Source of the DNA: Sphingobacterium detergens
Lineage (GTDB): Bacteria > Bacteroidota > Bacteroidia > Sphingobacteriales > Sphingobacteriaceae
Assembly (NCBI RefSeq): GCF_003610355.1
Contig: NZ_RAPY01000001.1
Coordinates: 1,488,001-1,552,000, forward strand
Length of the DNA: 64,000 nt
Direction: 5' to 3'
The notes below the pieces were generated by a model. The model saw nothing but the letters and a program-made list of their open reading frames with translations. It made no database searches and was not told the DNA's origin. Position 1 is the stretch's first letter; each line of letters starts with the position of its first letter. Below, one piece after another: positions 47,201 to 55,461 of the stretch. Made by a program: the position numbers and the translations under genes.

Positions 47201-47395
47201 TATGGGTGGCGCGACAGACCGTGCAATTGTTTCGGCATTTGCACCGGGATATACAGCGGTCACCATAACGGTCGGTGGTGCAATATCCGGAAATTTGGTA
47301 ATGGGCAAGCTGAGCATACCGACCACACCAAGAATGACCAATAAGACAGAAATCACGGTGGCCAATACTGGTCGTTTAATTATTTTTTTTAACAT
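44249..47395 (-). CDS. RND multidrug efflux permease (AcrB/HAE1 family)
   Basis: The 1048-residue proton-driven inner-membrane pump with 12 transmembrane helices in two duplicated halves and two large periplasmic loops. The proton-relay aspartates are in LAIGIVVDDAIVVVEAVH, and the relay lysine in LLAKNGILIVEF. The N-terminus (RPVLATVISVLLVILGVVGML; SLPITKFPDIAPPTV) and GFIPDEDQSFI between the halves are HAE1 signatures. Hydrophobic-amphiphilic drugs, bile salts or solvents are usual substrates; the specific one is unknown. It lies 11 bases after the adaptor gene. Confidence 0.96.
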   Translation of the reverse strand: MLKKIIKRPVLATVISVLLVILGVVGMLSLPITKFPDIAPPTVMVTAVYPGANAETIARSVAPPIENAINGVENMDYISSTASNDGTLNITVIFKLGTDPDQAAINVQNRVAQVTNQLPAEVIQSGITTLKRQNSMIAMVTLTSKDGTMDDLFLENYSKINVVPELKRIKGVGDAMVYGNKDYAMRVWLDPSKLNTYNLTPGDVSRAIQSQNLEAAPGRFGEQSTEVKEYVMRYKGKFTEPQQYENIVIRAQNDGSVLRLKDVAKVEFAAYSYTVASNYNKKPAVTMAIFQMSGSNANEVQIALQKRMEELEKSFPGTMEYKIPYATKESLDQSIDQVIKTLIEAFILVFIVVFIFLQDFRSTLIPAIAVPVSIVGTFFFMKIFGFSINILTLFALVLAIGIVVDDAIVVVEAVHAKMERRKLNAKAATMSAMGEISGAIVSITLVMSAVFVPVAFMDGSTGLFYQQFALTLAIAIVISAVNALTLSPALCAILLKSHATHSDENHKATFKERFFTGFNAAFDKLTFRYGRAILMMIKRKWIAFSLLAVFGGLFAWYTMNTPKGFIPDEDQSFIIVTANLAAGTSKDRTTVLMSDTENKLMAHPAVREVISVNGLSLFTGAMSSAAGTFFIRLKAEKERGKVSNLGAVMGELQGILGQDKRANFLVLNTPTVDGFGNSSGMELVLQDRTNAELQKLGNISYGMMGALMQRPEIAMAFTTFDVSYPQYEVVVDEAKAAQLGVAVSDVLGVMQGYYGSIQASDFNRFGKYYRVLVQATAETRTNEQSLQGVFVKNSRQEMIPISTLVRVQPVTGPEVVERFNLFNASNLTVMPAPGYSTGQAMSAIQEVAKQLLPPGYTFDYKGMSREESMATSQTTVIFVLCIVFVYFLLSAQYESYILPFSVLLSIPVGLSGVFMGIGMAGIANNIYVQIAMVMLIGLLAKNGILIVEFSSQRRKAGKSLIAAAVEGAKARLRPILMTSLAFITGIVPLVFVVGPSAMGNHSIGYAAIFGMLVGTVLGIFLTPVLFVVFQYFHERLNGRELDESEWDY

Positions 47396-47406
47396 GAATT
47401 GCTGTT

Positions 47407-48552
47407 TTATTTTTTGTTTTGAGTTTGCTTTTGCGCGACAACCGGCATTCCCGGTTGTAGGCGTTCGAATCCTTGAGCGATATAACGGTCTCCCTGTTTT
47501 AATCCTTCGCGAATAATAAAATTATCTTCAGATTTCCCAGAAATAGCTACAGGTATCTGTACGACTTTATTTTCTTTATCGACAGCATAGGCAAAGACTT
47601 TGTCTTGGTAAGATACTGTGGATGCAATAGGTAACAGGGGCATTTCTTTCAATTGTTGATACATCACAATTTTGCCTGTGTTGCCGCTGCGCAGCTCTGC
47701 GCGAGGGTTATCAAATTTTGCACGCAAAGTAATGGAGCCCGTATTTTTATTGAACTGACCTTCAACGGCATCTATTCTCCCTTTGGTATGATACTCCTCT
47801 CCATCCGAAAGTAACAGTGCAACGGGTGCTGCATTTTTCAATTTCTCCGCAACCGTATTTCCTGTATGTTCGCGCTGAAATCGTACAAAATCGTTCTCAC
47901 TCAAGCTAAAATAGGCATACACTTGATGGTTGTCAGAAACGACTGTAATGGCATCTTGATTTGAGGCAGACAGCAAACTTCCCAGACGGTAGTTGAAACG
48001 TCCGATATACCCATTCACGGGCGACTTGATGACTGAAAAGTCCAGATTGATCTGTGCTGAGGCGATAGCTGATCTCGCCTGCGCTACTGATGCTTTTGCG
48101 GCGGCATAACTTGCCTGAGCTTCCTGCATCTGAATATCCGAAACGATACGGTTTTTGGTCAGCTCAGTTTTTCGATCCAGCTCAATTTTGGCGGTCAATA
48201 AATTAGATTCGGCAACAGACAAGGCCGCCCGCGCATTTGTTAACTGCTCCTGAAAGATCCGATCTTCAATTTTAAATAGCGCCTGTCCGGCACGGACGTA
48301 GTCACCTTCATCCACAAATATCTTTTGGAGATAACCGGTCACCTGTGGTCGTATTTCTATATTGGACACGCCTTCTATGGCACTTGCATACTCATTTCGG
48401 ATCGTTGCATCGCCTGTTGTTACAGTGCCAAAAAGAACCTCTGCAGGTCCTTGCTGATATCCGCCATCCTGTTGTTTACCTGAACAACTGGATAACAATA
48501 CCAGCGCAATAAACAAGTTCGTGGCGCGCTTTTTAACGACGTTTTGCTTCAT
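47407..48552 (-). CDS. RND efflux periplasmic adaptor (membrane fusion lipoprotein)
   Basis: The adaptor that links pump and outer-membrane duct. The lipoprotein signal is LFIALVLLSSC, followed by the first half of the barrel-sandwich domain (IRPQVTGYLQKIFVDEGDYV), a coiled-coil hairpin (residues about 95-165), the second half (VIKSPVNGYIGRFNYRLGSL) and beta-barrel/MP domains. The frame continues upstream to 48585, but ATG 48552 begins the signal peptide. It is the first gene of the operon; two direct 13-bp repeats and a promoter lie upstream, next to the AraC-type regulator gene. Confidence 0.93.
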   Translation of the reverse strand: MKQNVVKKRATNLFIALVLLSSCSGKQQDGGYQQGPAEVLFGTVTTGDATIRNEYASAIEGVSNIEIRPQVTGYLQKIFVDEGDYVRAGQALFKIEDRIFQEQLTNARAALSVAESNLLTAKIELDRKTELTKNRIVSDIQMQEAQASYAAAKASVAQARSAIASAQINLDFSVIKSPVNGYIGRFNYRLGSLLSASNQDAITVVSDNHQVYAYFSLSENDFVRFQREHTGNTVAEKLKNAAPVALLLSDGEEYHTKGRIDAVEGQFNKNTGSITLRAKFDNPRAELRSGNTGKIVMYQQLKEMPLLPIASTVSYQDKVFAYAVDKENKVVQIPVAISGKSEDNFIIREGLKQGDRYIAQGFERLQPGMPVVAQKQTQNKK

Positions 48553-48590
48553 AATGGATTTTGCTTTTATTTTTATGTGTAGCAAAAGTC

Positions 48591-48652
48591 CAAAAAAACC
48601 GATGTCTGAATTCGGCGCAAAGACGCCAAAATTTGTTTAAAAGACGCCAAAA
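48591..48652 (-). promoter_or_regulatory. RND operon promoter with AraC-type direct-repeat operator
   Basis: AAAGACGCCAAAA occurs twice without mismatch, at 48619-48631 and 48640-48652, 21 bp apart. On the minus strand TTTG (48621-48618) at the end of the proximal repeat and TTTTTTTG (48598-48591) are 19 nt apart and form a -33/-7 pair (one mismatch in -7). An activator bound there would touch the polymerase. Confidence 0.75.
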
Positions 48653-48670
48653 GCGTATAGACCGGATAAC

Positions 48671-48715
48671 AAAAAACAAAGGTGCTTTTCCTTTTATAGA
48701 TAGGAAAAGCACCTT
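48671..48715 (-). terminator. Terminator of the AraC regulator gene
   Basis: AAGGTGCTTTTCC (48679-48691) and GGAAAAGCACCTT (48703-48715) form a 13-bp stem; on the minus strand it is followed by TGTTTTTTGTT. It separates the regulator from the pump operon. Confidence 0.85.
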
Positions 48716-48748
48716 CATTTGAGCAAGGATTGAAATGATAAAAATGAC

Positions 48749-49648
48749 CTAGAAAAGGTCATCCATTTTGTAGTCACTTGGATTTCTTTCGGTATGTTTT
48801 TTGAAGAACTTACTAAAGACCGTTTGATCTGAAAAGTTTAGCAAACAGGCCACCTGACCAACGTTATTCGCAGAATTCTTTAAGAGAATCTTCGCTTCAA
48901 TAAGCAAGATCTGGTTGATAATCTCTTTGGGTGTACGCAACATTGCTTTCTTGACTACCTTCGTGAGATATTTTCTACTGACAAATAGGCGATCTGCGTA
49001 AAACTGAACATCGTGATGTTCGACATAATATTCCCGTACAAGCGCAAAAAAAGCGCTTGTAATCTCTTCTTCCCGGGAAGAAAAACTGGCCTGCTGCCGA
49101 AAATTTTTGGAATAATTTTCGATATCATACATCAACAAGGAAAAGTAATGCCAGATCATCTCATTACTATAATAGACCGGATTCTTAAAATCGTTGAGAT
49201 AAGCAAGTTCCTTTATATAAAATGCCAATCGTTTGTAGAGGTGTTGTTCGCCACGAATGATATAAGAAGGATTATTCGAGAAGTTCTTTAACATATCATT
49301 TGAGCGATAATTAAAGCCGGCATCTGATAGCATATCTGTAGAAAAGAAAATTTGTTTTTGCTTGATGTCGGCGGAAAAGTAAATGACTTTAAAAACCTCC
49401 TGCGGAACACAAAAAAGAATATCACCTTTTTGAAGCTCATATTCATAGTCTCCCACCCGATAATAGGAAATACCCTCCTCAGCCAACAGCACTCCAAAAA
49501 AAGAAGCACGATAATGGCAATTGCGCTGTATTTGCATATTGTCACTTGTAGACTCTAGCACCATGTATTCCTTGCTACGCTGTGGAAACAGCAGCTCACG
49601 CGTCATATCCTCCATTTTTAGCGAAATGACGTACTCCTTTTTTTTCAT
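48749..49648 (-). CDS. AraC-family regulator, likely activator of the RND operon
   Basis: A 299-residue regulator. Residues 30-120 form a cupin-type effector domain (RASFFGVLLAEEGISYYRVG, YELQKGDILFCVPQEVFKV). The C-terminal AraC domain has two helix-turn-helix motifs: FYADRLFVSRKYLTKVVKK and VACLLNFSDQTVFSKFFKKH with the conserved phenylalanines. It is transcribed in the same direction as, and directly upstream of, the pump genes but is separated by its own terminator. The 21-bp-period repeats in the pump promoter are the expected kind of binding site. Confidence 0.9.
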   Translation of the reverse strand: MKKKEYVISLKMEDMTRELLFPQRSKEYMVLESTSDNMQIQRNCHYRASFFGVLLAEEGISYYRVGDYEYELQKGDILFCVPQEVFKVIYFSADIKQKQIFFSTDMLSDAGFNYRSNDMLKNFSNNPSYIIRGEQHLYKRLAFYIKELAYLNDFKNPVYYSNEMIWHYFSLLMYDIENYSKNFRQQASFSSREEEITSAFFALVREYYVEHHDVQFYADRLFVSRKYLTKVVKKAMLRTPKEIINQILLIEAKILLKNSANNVGQVACLLNFSDQTVFSKFFKKHTERNPSDYKMDDLF

Positions 49649-50239
49649 TATGTTGCGTTAACCTTAAAATAACTTCTATTGAAGCAATCAAAAATAATCG
49701 ATTAAAAAGTGTAAAAAATCATATCACAGTCCTGATTTGGAATTTGACAAAAAAGAAATAAAAAGATTTGTTTAACCGCATCGCGCCCGACAAGCGCTGC
49801 TTTCAGCATCTTTCAGAAGTATATCAGATGCTAAATTGAAGGCTATAAAAAATATAAGGGGCCTCTCTTGACGAGAAAACCCCCAAATAATATATTTTAA
49901 TATGGCTATTCAATCTTTCCAATATCAATCAAATAGTTCCTTTTTTAAGGACAAGAAATGTAATGTACCTTTTAATAAGTATTCAAGTGGGATGAATATC
50001 AATATTTAAGTTTTGCCTATTTGATTATATCATAAAGGTAAATCAAATCTTTCAATAAAAAAGTGACGAAAATCACATTTCGCATAAATCTCTCAATTAT
50101 TTTAGAAAAATATTTTTATCCGAACTGTTAAATGAATGATAAGGCATCCAGTCGTCCGGTTATGTTAATGCAAGATTGTACATATAGCGCTATATTTAGC
50201 CCTAAGATTAGTACTTTTGATTGATAAAGTATACTGCTA
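49649..50239. other. Divergent intergenic region between two AraC-type genes
   Basis: 591 bases, strongly AT-rich. Features: an AGCATCT/AGATGCT hairpin (49805-49811 with 49826-49832), a GGGG-CTC-GAG-CCCC hairpin around 49857-49883 that is followed on the minus strand by TTATATTTTTTAT, and TACTTTTG at 50212-50219, a -7 match for the rightward gene. No coding frame with any support was found; it could be decayed sequence. Confidence 0.45.
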
Positions 50240-51091
50240 TTGAGAACGATAAAATTCCATAAAGGTGAATGTGGCGTTGAATTTCTATTAAACGTATTAA
50301 ATCAACAGGAAACAGACTATACCCATCGCGAGACCTATCATAAAGATTTTTTTGAAATTTTATTTTTCAAAAAGGCTAAGGGACGTTTACGATTGGGACA
50401 GGAAGTCATCGAATTAACGGACAACAACATTATCTTTATTTCTGCCTTTCAGAAACATACCTGGGAACTGGACCCTACGCATCTGGAATTCACCACATTG
50501 ATTTTTCAGGAAGATTTTCTCAATGAGTTTTTCGCAGATAAGCTTTTTACGTATCGATTGCTGTATTTCTATCAGTTGCACCATACAGTAAAAATAGCTG
50601 CAGATGATATCCATCTATCTAAATTTTACACACTGCTTGCGGAAATAAAATCGGAGCTTGTTCAGACAGAGGCAGACAGTGCACATATTATACGCTCTTT
50701 GCTCTATTATTTGCTACAGACCTTGAATCGAAAATATGCCCGGTTGAATGGACTTTCTTTGCAAAAACCCGAGAATAATTTTGCTTATCAGTTCAGGATG
50801 TTACTCGAACAGCATATTCAACAGAAACAGCGGATCAACGAATATACGGTATTGATGGGCATCAGTCGCATCACACTGAATCATGCCGTTAAAGCACAAT
50901 TCAATACCACGGCAACACAATTACTCAAACAGCGATTGTTATTTGAAGTGCAGGATTTATTGATACATTCAGACAAATCTATCAGTGAAATTGCTTTTGA
51001 ACTGAATTTTTCCGAGCCTAATCACCTGATGCGTTTTTTTAAGGCGCAGACGGGCAAGACCATCAGTGCATTTATCCAGGAATTACGGTAA
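50240..51091 (+). CDS. AraC-family regulator with TTG start
   Basis: A 283-residue regulator with an N-terminal cupin (TYHKDFFEILFFKKAKGRLRLG; NIIFISAFQKHTWELDP) and a C-terminal AraC domain (YTVLMGISRITLNHAVKA; EIAFELNFSEPNHLMRFFKA). An in-frame TAA at 50225 and the absence of any ATG in the N-terminal domain leave TTG 50240 as the only standard start, giving MRTIKFHKGEC. A -7-like TACTTTTG lies 20 bases upstream, which implies a very short leader. Neighbouring genes give no clear target. Confidence 0.85.
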   Translation: MRTIKFHKGECGVEFLLNVLNQQETDYTHRETYHKDFFEILFFKKAKGRLRLGQEVIELTDNNIIFISAFQKHTWELDPTHLEFTTLIFQEDFLNEFFADKLFTYRLLYFYQLHHTVKIAADDIHLSKFYTLLAEIKSELVQTEADSAHIIRSLLYYLLQTLNRKYARLNGLSLQKPENNFAYQFRMLLEQHIQQKQRINEYTVLMGISRITLNHAVKAQFNTTATQLLKQRLLFEVQDLLIHSDKSISEIAFELNFSEPNHLMRFFKAQTGKTISAFIQELR

Positions 51092-51136
51092 AAGGTCTAT
51101 TACGGCGTGTCCCTAGCCGGTTACTCACAGTAATTA

Positions 51137-51184
51137 CAAAAAAAGCTGACAGTGTATAGCAATGTTGCCATACACTGTCAGCTT
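51137..51184 (-). terminator. Terminator of the isochorismatase-like gene
   Basis: A 15-bp perfect stem (51143-51157 with 51170-51184) followed on the minus strand by TTTTTTTG. Confidence 0.88.
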
Positions 51185-51221
51185 AAAATTCCAATGCTAT
51201 ACCGCTCCAGTTTTAGAATAG

Positions 51222-51776
51222 CTAGTTTTTTGCGAGGTAGGTTTCCGTCGTCTGAATCTGCGCATAGAAGAATTCCAATGCGGCAAGAAAGGCGTGATGC
51301 ACATCGTCAGCTTTGACCGTAACACCGTTAATTTCCAGGTCACGTGTTGCACAGGCATCCCCTATTACTGTACATGGGAAACCAAAATCAACCGCAGCCC
51401 GCGTCGTGGCATCAATGCACATGTGCGTCATCATGCCAACAACAACAAGTTCAGTAATTTGATTGGCTTTCAGATAATCAAAAAGTTCGGTTTCCCTAAA
51501 ACTATTTGGAAAGTGTTTTTGGATCACTTTCTCTCCCAGCAGTGGTCTAACGTTTGGATGGATCTCAGCAGCAACCGTACCCGCTATAAAAAATGGCATT
51601 TTCGTAGGATCAGGAGAAATATGCTGAATATGGATAATCGGCGCTTTTATTTCTCTAAAATGTCCAATTATTTTTCCGGCATTTACGCTTGCGGCAATTG
51701 GGTTTACAAGTTCCATTCCGCCATTTTCAAAATATTCATTTTGAATGTCTATGACAATTAACGCTGTAGTATTCAT
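51222..51776 (-). CDS. Isochorismatase-family cysteine hydrolase
   Basis: A 184-residue hydrolase of the isochorismatase/nicotinamidase superfamily. The catalytic triad is visible: aspartate in ALIVIDIQNEYF (D10), lysine in EKVIQKHFPNSF, and cysteine in VGMMTHMCIDATTRAA. The cis-peptide VVVGMM and late HHAFLAALE helix fit the family. The substrate (isochorismate, nicotinamide, amide or other) is not readable, and no pathway neighbours are present. A TAATTTTG -7-like box lies on the minus strand at 51814-51807. Confidence 0.9.
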   Translation of the reverse strand: MNTTALIVIDIQNEYFENGGMELVNPIAASVNAGKIIGHFREIKAPIIHIQHISPDPTKMPFFIAGTVAAEIHPNVRPLLGEKVIQKHFPNSFRETELFDYLKANQITELVVVGMMTHMCIDATTRAAVDFGFPCTVIGDACATRDLEINGVTVKADDVHHAFLAALEFFYAQIQTTETYLAKN

Positions 51777-51951
51777 GTGTTATCTATTATTATGTTTTCG
51801 TTACTACAAAATTAACTTGTCAACCACGGAAGGCACTACCAAATAGATCATCGACACTACCATTTTGATAAGAAGGGATGTTTTAGCTATCTTAGCCATC
51901 GAGAATGGCCCTTACAAAGCCACTTCAATTCGTTTAAAGGAGAGAAATATC

Positions 51952-52731
51952 GTGAAAGAATTACTACACAGCAAAATATACGGCGCAGAAAACGGTGGTA
52001 CACCGCTTGTTGTTCTGCATGGCCTTTTTGGTATGGCGGACAACTGGGGATCTTTTGGCCGTAGCTTTGGAGAAAAAAGACAGATACATTTACTTGACCT
52101 GCGCAATCATGGTCGAAGTTTTCACAGTGACGGCATGTCCGTTGAGGAAATGGTTGAGGACCTAGGCGCCTATATTGCTTCAATTGCTGCAGAAAAAGTC
52201 TTATTATTGGGCCATTCTCTCGGCGGTAAAGTTGCTATGCAATTTGCCATTGAGCATCCGGCACAGGTTGAAAAATTGATCATCGCAGATATAGCTCCCA
52301 AGGCTTATCCACCACATCATGAAGATATCTTCAATGCCCTTTGTGCGGTTGATATCAATAGTATGGACAACCGAAAAGATGTACAGACAAAACTCGAAAG
52401 CTACCTTGATGATCCCGGAGTAATTCAATTTTTGTTAAAAAACGTCTATATTAAAGAAGACCGTAAATTGGGTTGGCGTTTCAACCTGGATGTTCTGCAA
52501 CGGAAATATGCAGATTTCATTACAATAGGTGTAAAAGCGGGAATTTATGCTGGTCCTACCCTTTTTTTAGCAGGCGAAAAATCGCGCTACATTCTTCCTG
52601 AAGATAAAATCAAAATCAAGGAGCAATTTCCAGATGTTAGCTTTGAAACAATACCAAATGCGGGACACTGGGTACAAGCTGAAAACCCACAAGCATTCGA
52701 CGCCTTTGTTGCTGCTTTTTTGGATCAATAA
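51952..52731 (+). CDS. Alpha/beta hydrolase (YbfF-like esterase)
   Basis: A 259-residue esterase. The fold is clear from PLVVLHGLFGMADNW (oxyanion loop), LLDLRNHGRS, the nucleophile in LLGHSLGGKVAM, and the histidine in NAGHWVQAENP. The frame is open to a TTG at 51865, but GTG 51952, preceded by AGGAGA eight bases upstream, begins exactly where the YbfF-like domain starts. Substrate unknown, possibly short-chain acyl or acyl-CoA esters as in YbfF relatives. Single gene with its own terminator. Confidence 0.88.
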   Translation: MKELLHSKIYGAENGGTPLVVLHGLFGMADNWGSFGRSFGEKRQIHLLDLRNHGRSFHSDGMSVEEMVEDLGAYIASIAAEKVLLLGHSLGGKVAMQFAIEHPAQVEKLIIADIAPKAYPPHHEDIFNALCAVDINSMDNRKDVQTKLESYLDDPGVIQFLLKNVYIKEDRKLGWRFNLDVLQRKYADFITIGVKAGIYAGPTLFLAGEKSRYILPEDKIKIKEQFPDVSFETIPNAGHWVQAENPQAFDAFVAAFLDQ

Positions 52732-52750
52732 AAAATCTACTATTGGATAG

Positions 52751-52797
52751 ATCAATCCCACCTCGGCCGATCAGGTATGGTGGGATTGATTTATCAT
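52751..52797 (+). terminator. Terminator of the alpha/beta hydrolase gene
   Basis: ATCAATCCCACC (52751-52762) pairs perfectly with GGTGGGATTGAT (52779-52790), followed by TTATCATT. It lies between convergent genes. Confidence 0.7.
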
Positions 52798-52807
52798 TAT
52801 CCGTCGC

Positions 52808-54106
52808 TTACTTCAATGCTGCTGCATAAGTTTTTAGCGCACGTTCTCTGGCAATTGGATGCGCTATAATAGGTTCGGGATAATCTGTTGTCCCAAGTTC
52901 GGGAATCCATTGTCTACTATATTCTTGTTTTTTATCAAATTTTTCGGCCTGAATAATCGGGTTAAACACCCTAAAATACGGGGCCGCATCGCAACCACTC
53001 CCTGCTGCCCACTGCCAATTCCCGTTATTCGCAGATAAATCATAATCGTTGAGCTTTTGCGCAAAATAGGCCTCTCCCCATCGCCAATCAATCAATAAAT
53101 GTTTGCATAGAAAACTCGCTGCAACCATACGAACACGATTATGCATATAACCAGTATAGTTCAATTGCCGCATACCTGCATCGACCAAAGGGTAGCCTGT
53201 TTTTCCTTGACACCAACGTTCAAACTCTGTTTCATCGTTGCGCCACTGGATATCATCGTATTTCTTTTTAAAGGATTCGTTGACCACATTCGGAAAATGA
53301 AATAAGATCTGCATAAAAAACTCCCGCCAGATCAGTTCAGACAGCCAGACCTCATTATGCTGTTTTGCAAAAGCAACACAGCGACGAATACTAATTGTTC
53401 CAAAACGAAGCGCAATACCCAAGTTGGTCGTCCCCTCTAAGGCAGGGTAATCACGGTATTTATCGTAGGTATTAATAATCGCTGCATTCAGTTGTGGTGG
53501 TTCAAAAGTCAAATCTGTCTTTTTAAACCCTATTTTTTCCAAGGGGATTATTGGTGCGTATGTCTGCTGAAAAAAATGCCCATCTATTTGATCAGTGAAT
53601 TGACAATATTCTGCCGTTAATTTCTCCCGCCATCTTTTTGCATAGGGTGTATAAACGGTATAGGGTGTACCATCATTTTTCAAGATTTCATGCTTGTCAA
53701 AAATAACCTGATCTTTTACAGCATTAAATGGAATTCCAGCAGCTTTGAAAAATTCAGCGATCGTCCGATCCCGTCGGATCGCTTTAGGTTCGTAATCGCT
53801 ATTACAATAGACTTTCTGAATATTGTATTGCTCATGCAATGTTTTAAAAATTGCCAAAGGACTACCATGAAAGCTCGTTAAAGTAGCCCCATATTCCCTT
53901 AGTTTTTTATTTATTCCATCAAGAGCCTGATGGATATAATCTACACGTCGGTCCAACTTATCTTCCAATCGCCCTAAAATATCTTCATCGAATATAAATA
54001 TCGGCAACACAGGAAGCCCTGTCCCCAATGCCTGAGATAGTCCTACATTGTCTTCCAACCGAAGGTCCCGACGGAACCAAAACACCACAACTTTACTTTT
54101 CTCCAT
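52808..54106 (-). CDS. phrB: Deoxyribodipyrimidine photolyase (cryptochrome/photolyase family)
   Basis: Light-driven repair of UV-induced pyrimidine dimers, with FAD. The N-terminal antenna domain starts at VVVFWFRRDLRLEDNVGL; the FAD domain has LIWREFFMQILFHFP, WCQGKTGYPLVDAGMRQLNYTGYM in pieces, RMVAASFLCKHLLIDWRWGE, and NNGNWQWAAGSGCDAAPYFR near the end, the class I CPD photolyase signature. The frame extends to TTG 54202, but ATG 54106 gives the normal N-terminus and 432 residues. Whether it repairs CPD or 6-4 products cannot be settled by eye; the NGNWQW motif favours CPD. Confidence 0.92.
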   Translation of the reverse strand: MEKSKVVVFWFRRDLRLEDNVGLSQALGTGLPVLPIFIFDEDILGRLEDKLDRRVDYIHQALDGINKKLREYGATLTSFHGSPLAIFKTLHEQYNIQKVYCNSDYEPKAIRRDRTIAEFFKAAGIPFNAVKDQVIFDKHEILKNDGTPYTVYTPYAKRWREKLTAEYCQFTDQIDGHFFQQTYAPIIPLEKIGFKKTDLTFEPPQLNAAIINTYDKYRDYPALEGTTNLGIALRFGTISIRRCVAFAKQHNEVWLSELIWREFFMQILFHFPNVVNESFKKKYDDIQWRNDETEFERWCQGKTGYPLVDAGMRQLNYTGYMHNRVRMVAASFLCKHLLIDWRWGEAYFAQKLNDYDLSANNGNWQWAAGSGCDAAPYFRVFNPIIQAEKFDKKQEYSRQWIPELGTTDYPEPIIAHPIARERALKTYAAALK

Positions 54107-54262
54107 AAAAATAGAGGTAACTCGATCAACTTCTGCCGAGCCCCATCTTTTTAATTTGATAACACCAAAAATAAATCCCAAGAAAAAACGCTGATCAGAC
54201 AAAGCTAAACCTATACTAAACTGAAAGCATGTTCTCTTGATTTAGCCTTGTCCGAACTGATT

Positions 54263-55321
54263 TTAATTATTTTTTAAACTATCCATATCGATAACAAAAC
54301 GATATTTTACATCGCTCTTTAACAATCTGTCGTAAGCCTGATTGATATCCTGCATACGTATTAATTCTATATCTGAAGTGATATTATGCTTTCCACAGAA
54401 ATCCAGCATTTCTTGCGTTTCGGCAATACCACCGATCATCGATCCGGAGAAACTTTTACGTGTAGGGATTAAGCTAAATGGAGCTACTGGCAGAGGATGT
54501 TCAGGAGCACCGACAAGTGTCAGTGAGCCATCGCGTTTCAATAGGCTCAAGTAGGCGTTGATATCGTGTTGCGCGGAGACACAATCCAAAATAAAATGCA
54601 AAGTACCAGCATTTTTTTTCATCTGCTCCTGATCGGTAGACAAAATGACTTCATCCGCGCCCAGGCGTTTGGCATCTTCTACTTTACTTGCAGAAGTTGT
54701 GATCACGACGACATGTGCGCCCATTGCTTTGGCTATTTTCACCCCCATATGTCCCAAACCACCAATGCCCACGATGCCTACTTTTTGCCCAGGACCAACC
54801 TTCCAATGCCGCAAGGGCGAATACGTTGTGATACCTGCACAAAGTAGCGGTGCAGTCGCTGCTAAATCCAGATTTTCGGGAACATGTAAGACAAAATCCT
54901 GATCCACCACGACACGCTCCGAATATCCGCCAAAGGTCTGTTTGTCCAAATGCTTATCATGACCATTGTATGTTTGGATATTTCCATTCTCACAATATTG
55001 CTCCAACCCCTCTTTACAACTCTCGCATTCACGGCAACTGTCAACCATGCAGCCAACACCGGCAAGATCGCCTACTTTAAATTTCGTTACATCGGAGCCT
55101 ACTTTTGTAATCCGTCCCACGATCTCATGACCGGGAACATTGGGGTAAATTGTTCCGCCCCATTCATTACGTGCCGTATGTAAGTCAGAGTGACAAACAC
55201 CACAGTATAGAATATCAATTTCTACATCTTTCGCCGTTACCGCACGACGTTGTACCTCCAGTTGCTTTAAGTCTGCCGTCGGAGCCTCGGTTCCGAAAGC
55301 TTTTATTGAAAATGTACTCAT
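54263..55321 (-). CDS. Zinc-dependent NAD(P) alcohol dehydrogenase (cinnamyl/YahK type)
   Basis: A 352-residue medium-chain dehydrogenase. Catalytic zinc ligands are in YCGVCHSDLHTA and PGHEIVG; the structural zinc loop is CRECESCKEGLEQYC. The nucleotide motif is GIGGLGHMGVKIAKAMG, and the following VVITTSASK suggests NADPH preference. The family reduces aldehydes, often aromatic or short-chain. It is a single gene downstream of the second LytTR system with a 140-base gap. No partner genes. Confidence 0.93.
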   Translation of the reverse strand: MSTFSIKAFGTEAPTADLKQLEVQRRAVTAKDVEIDILYCGVCHSDLHTARNEWGGTIYPNVPGHEIVGRITKVGSDVTKFKVGDLAGVGCMVDSCRECESCKEGLEQYCENGNIQTYNGHDKHLDKQTFGGYSERVVVDQDFVLHVPENLDLAATAPLLCAGITTYSPLRHWKVGPGQKVGIVGIGGLGHMGVKIAKAMGAHVVVITTSASKVEDAKRLGADEVILSTDQEQMKKNAGTLHFILDCVSAQHDINAYLSLLKRDGSLTLVGAPEHPLPVAPFSLIPTRKSFSGSMIGGIAETQEMLDFCGKHNITSDIELIRMQDINQAYDRLLKSDVKYRFVIDMDSLKNN

Positions 55322-55461
55322 ATTAAAATAAATGATCTATGATGAATTGTTTCGTTAAAAATAACCCTTGGTAATCAAAAAAGTTTAGTTTAGAACAGCA
55401 ATGTTTGAAAAATAATCTGATCAGACTCTGTATCAGCATACAATATATTGAAGTTTCAATA

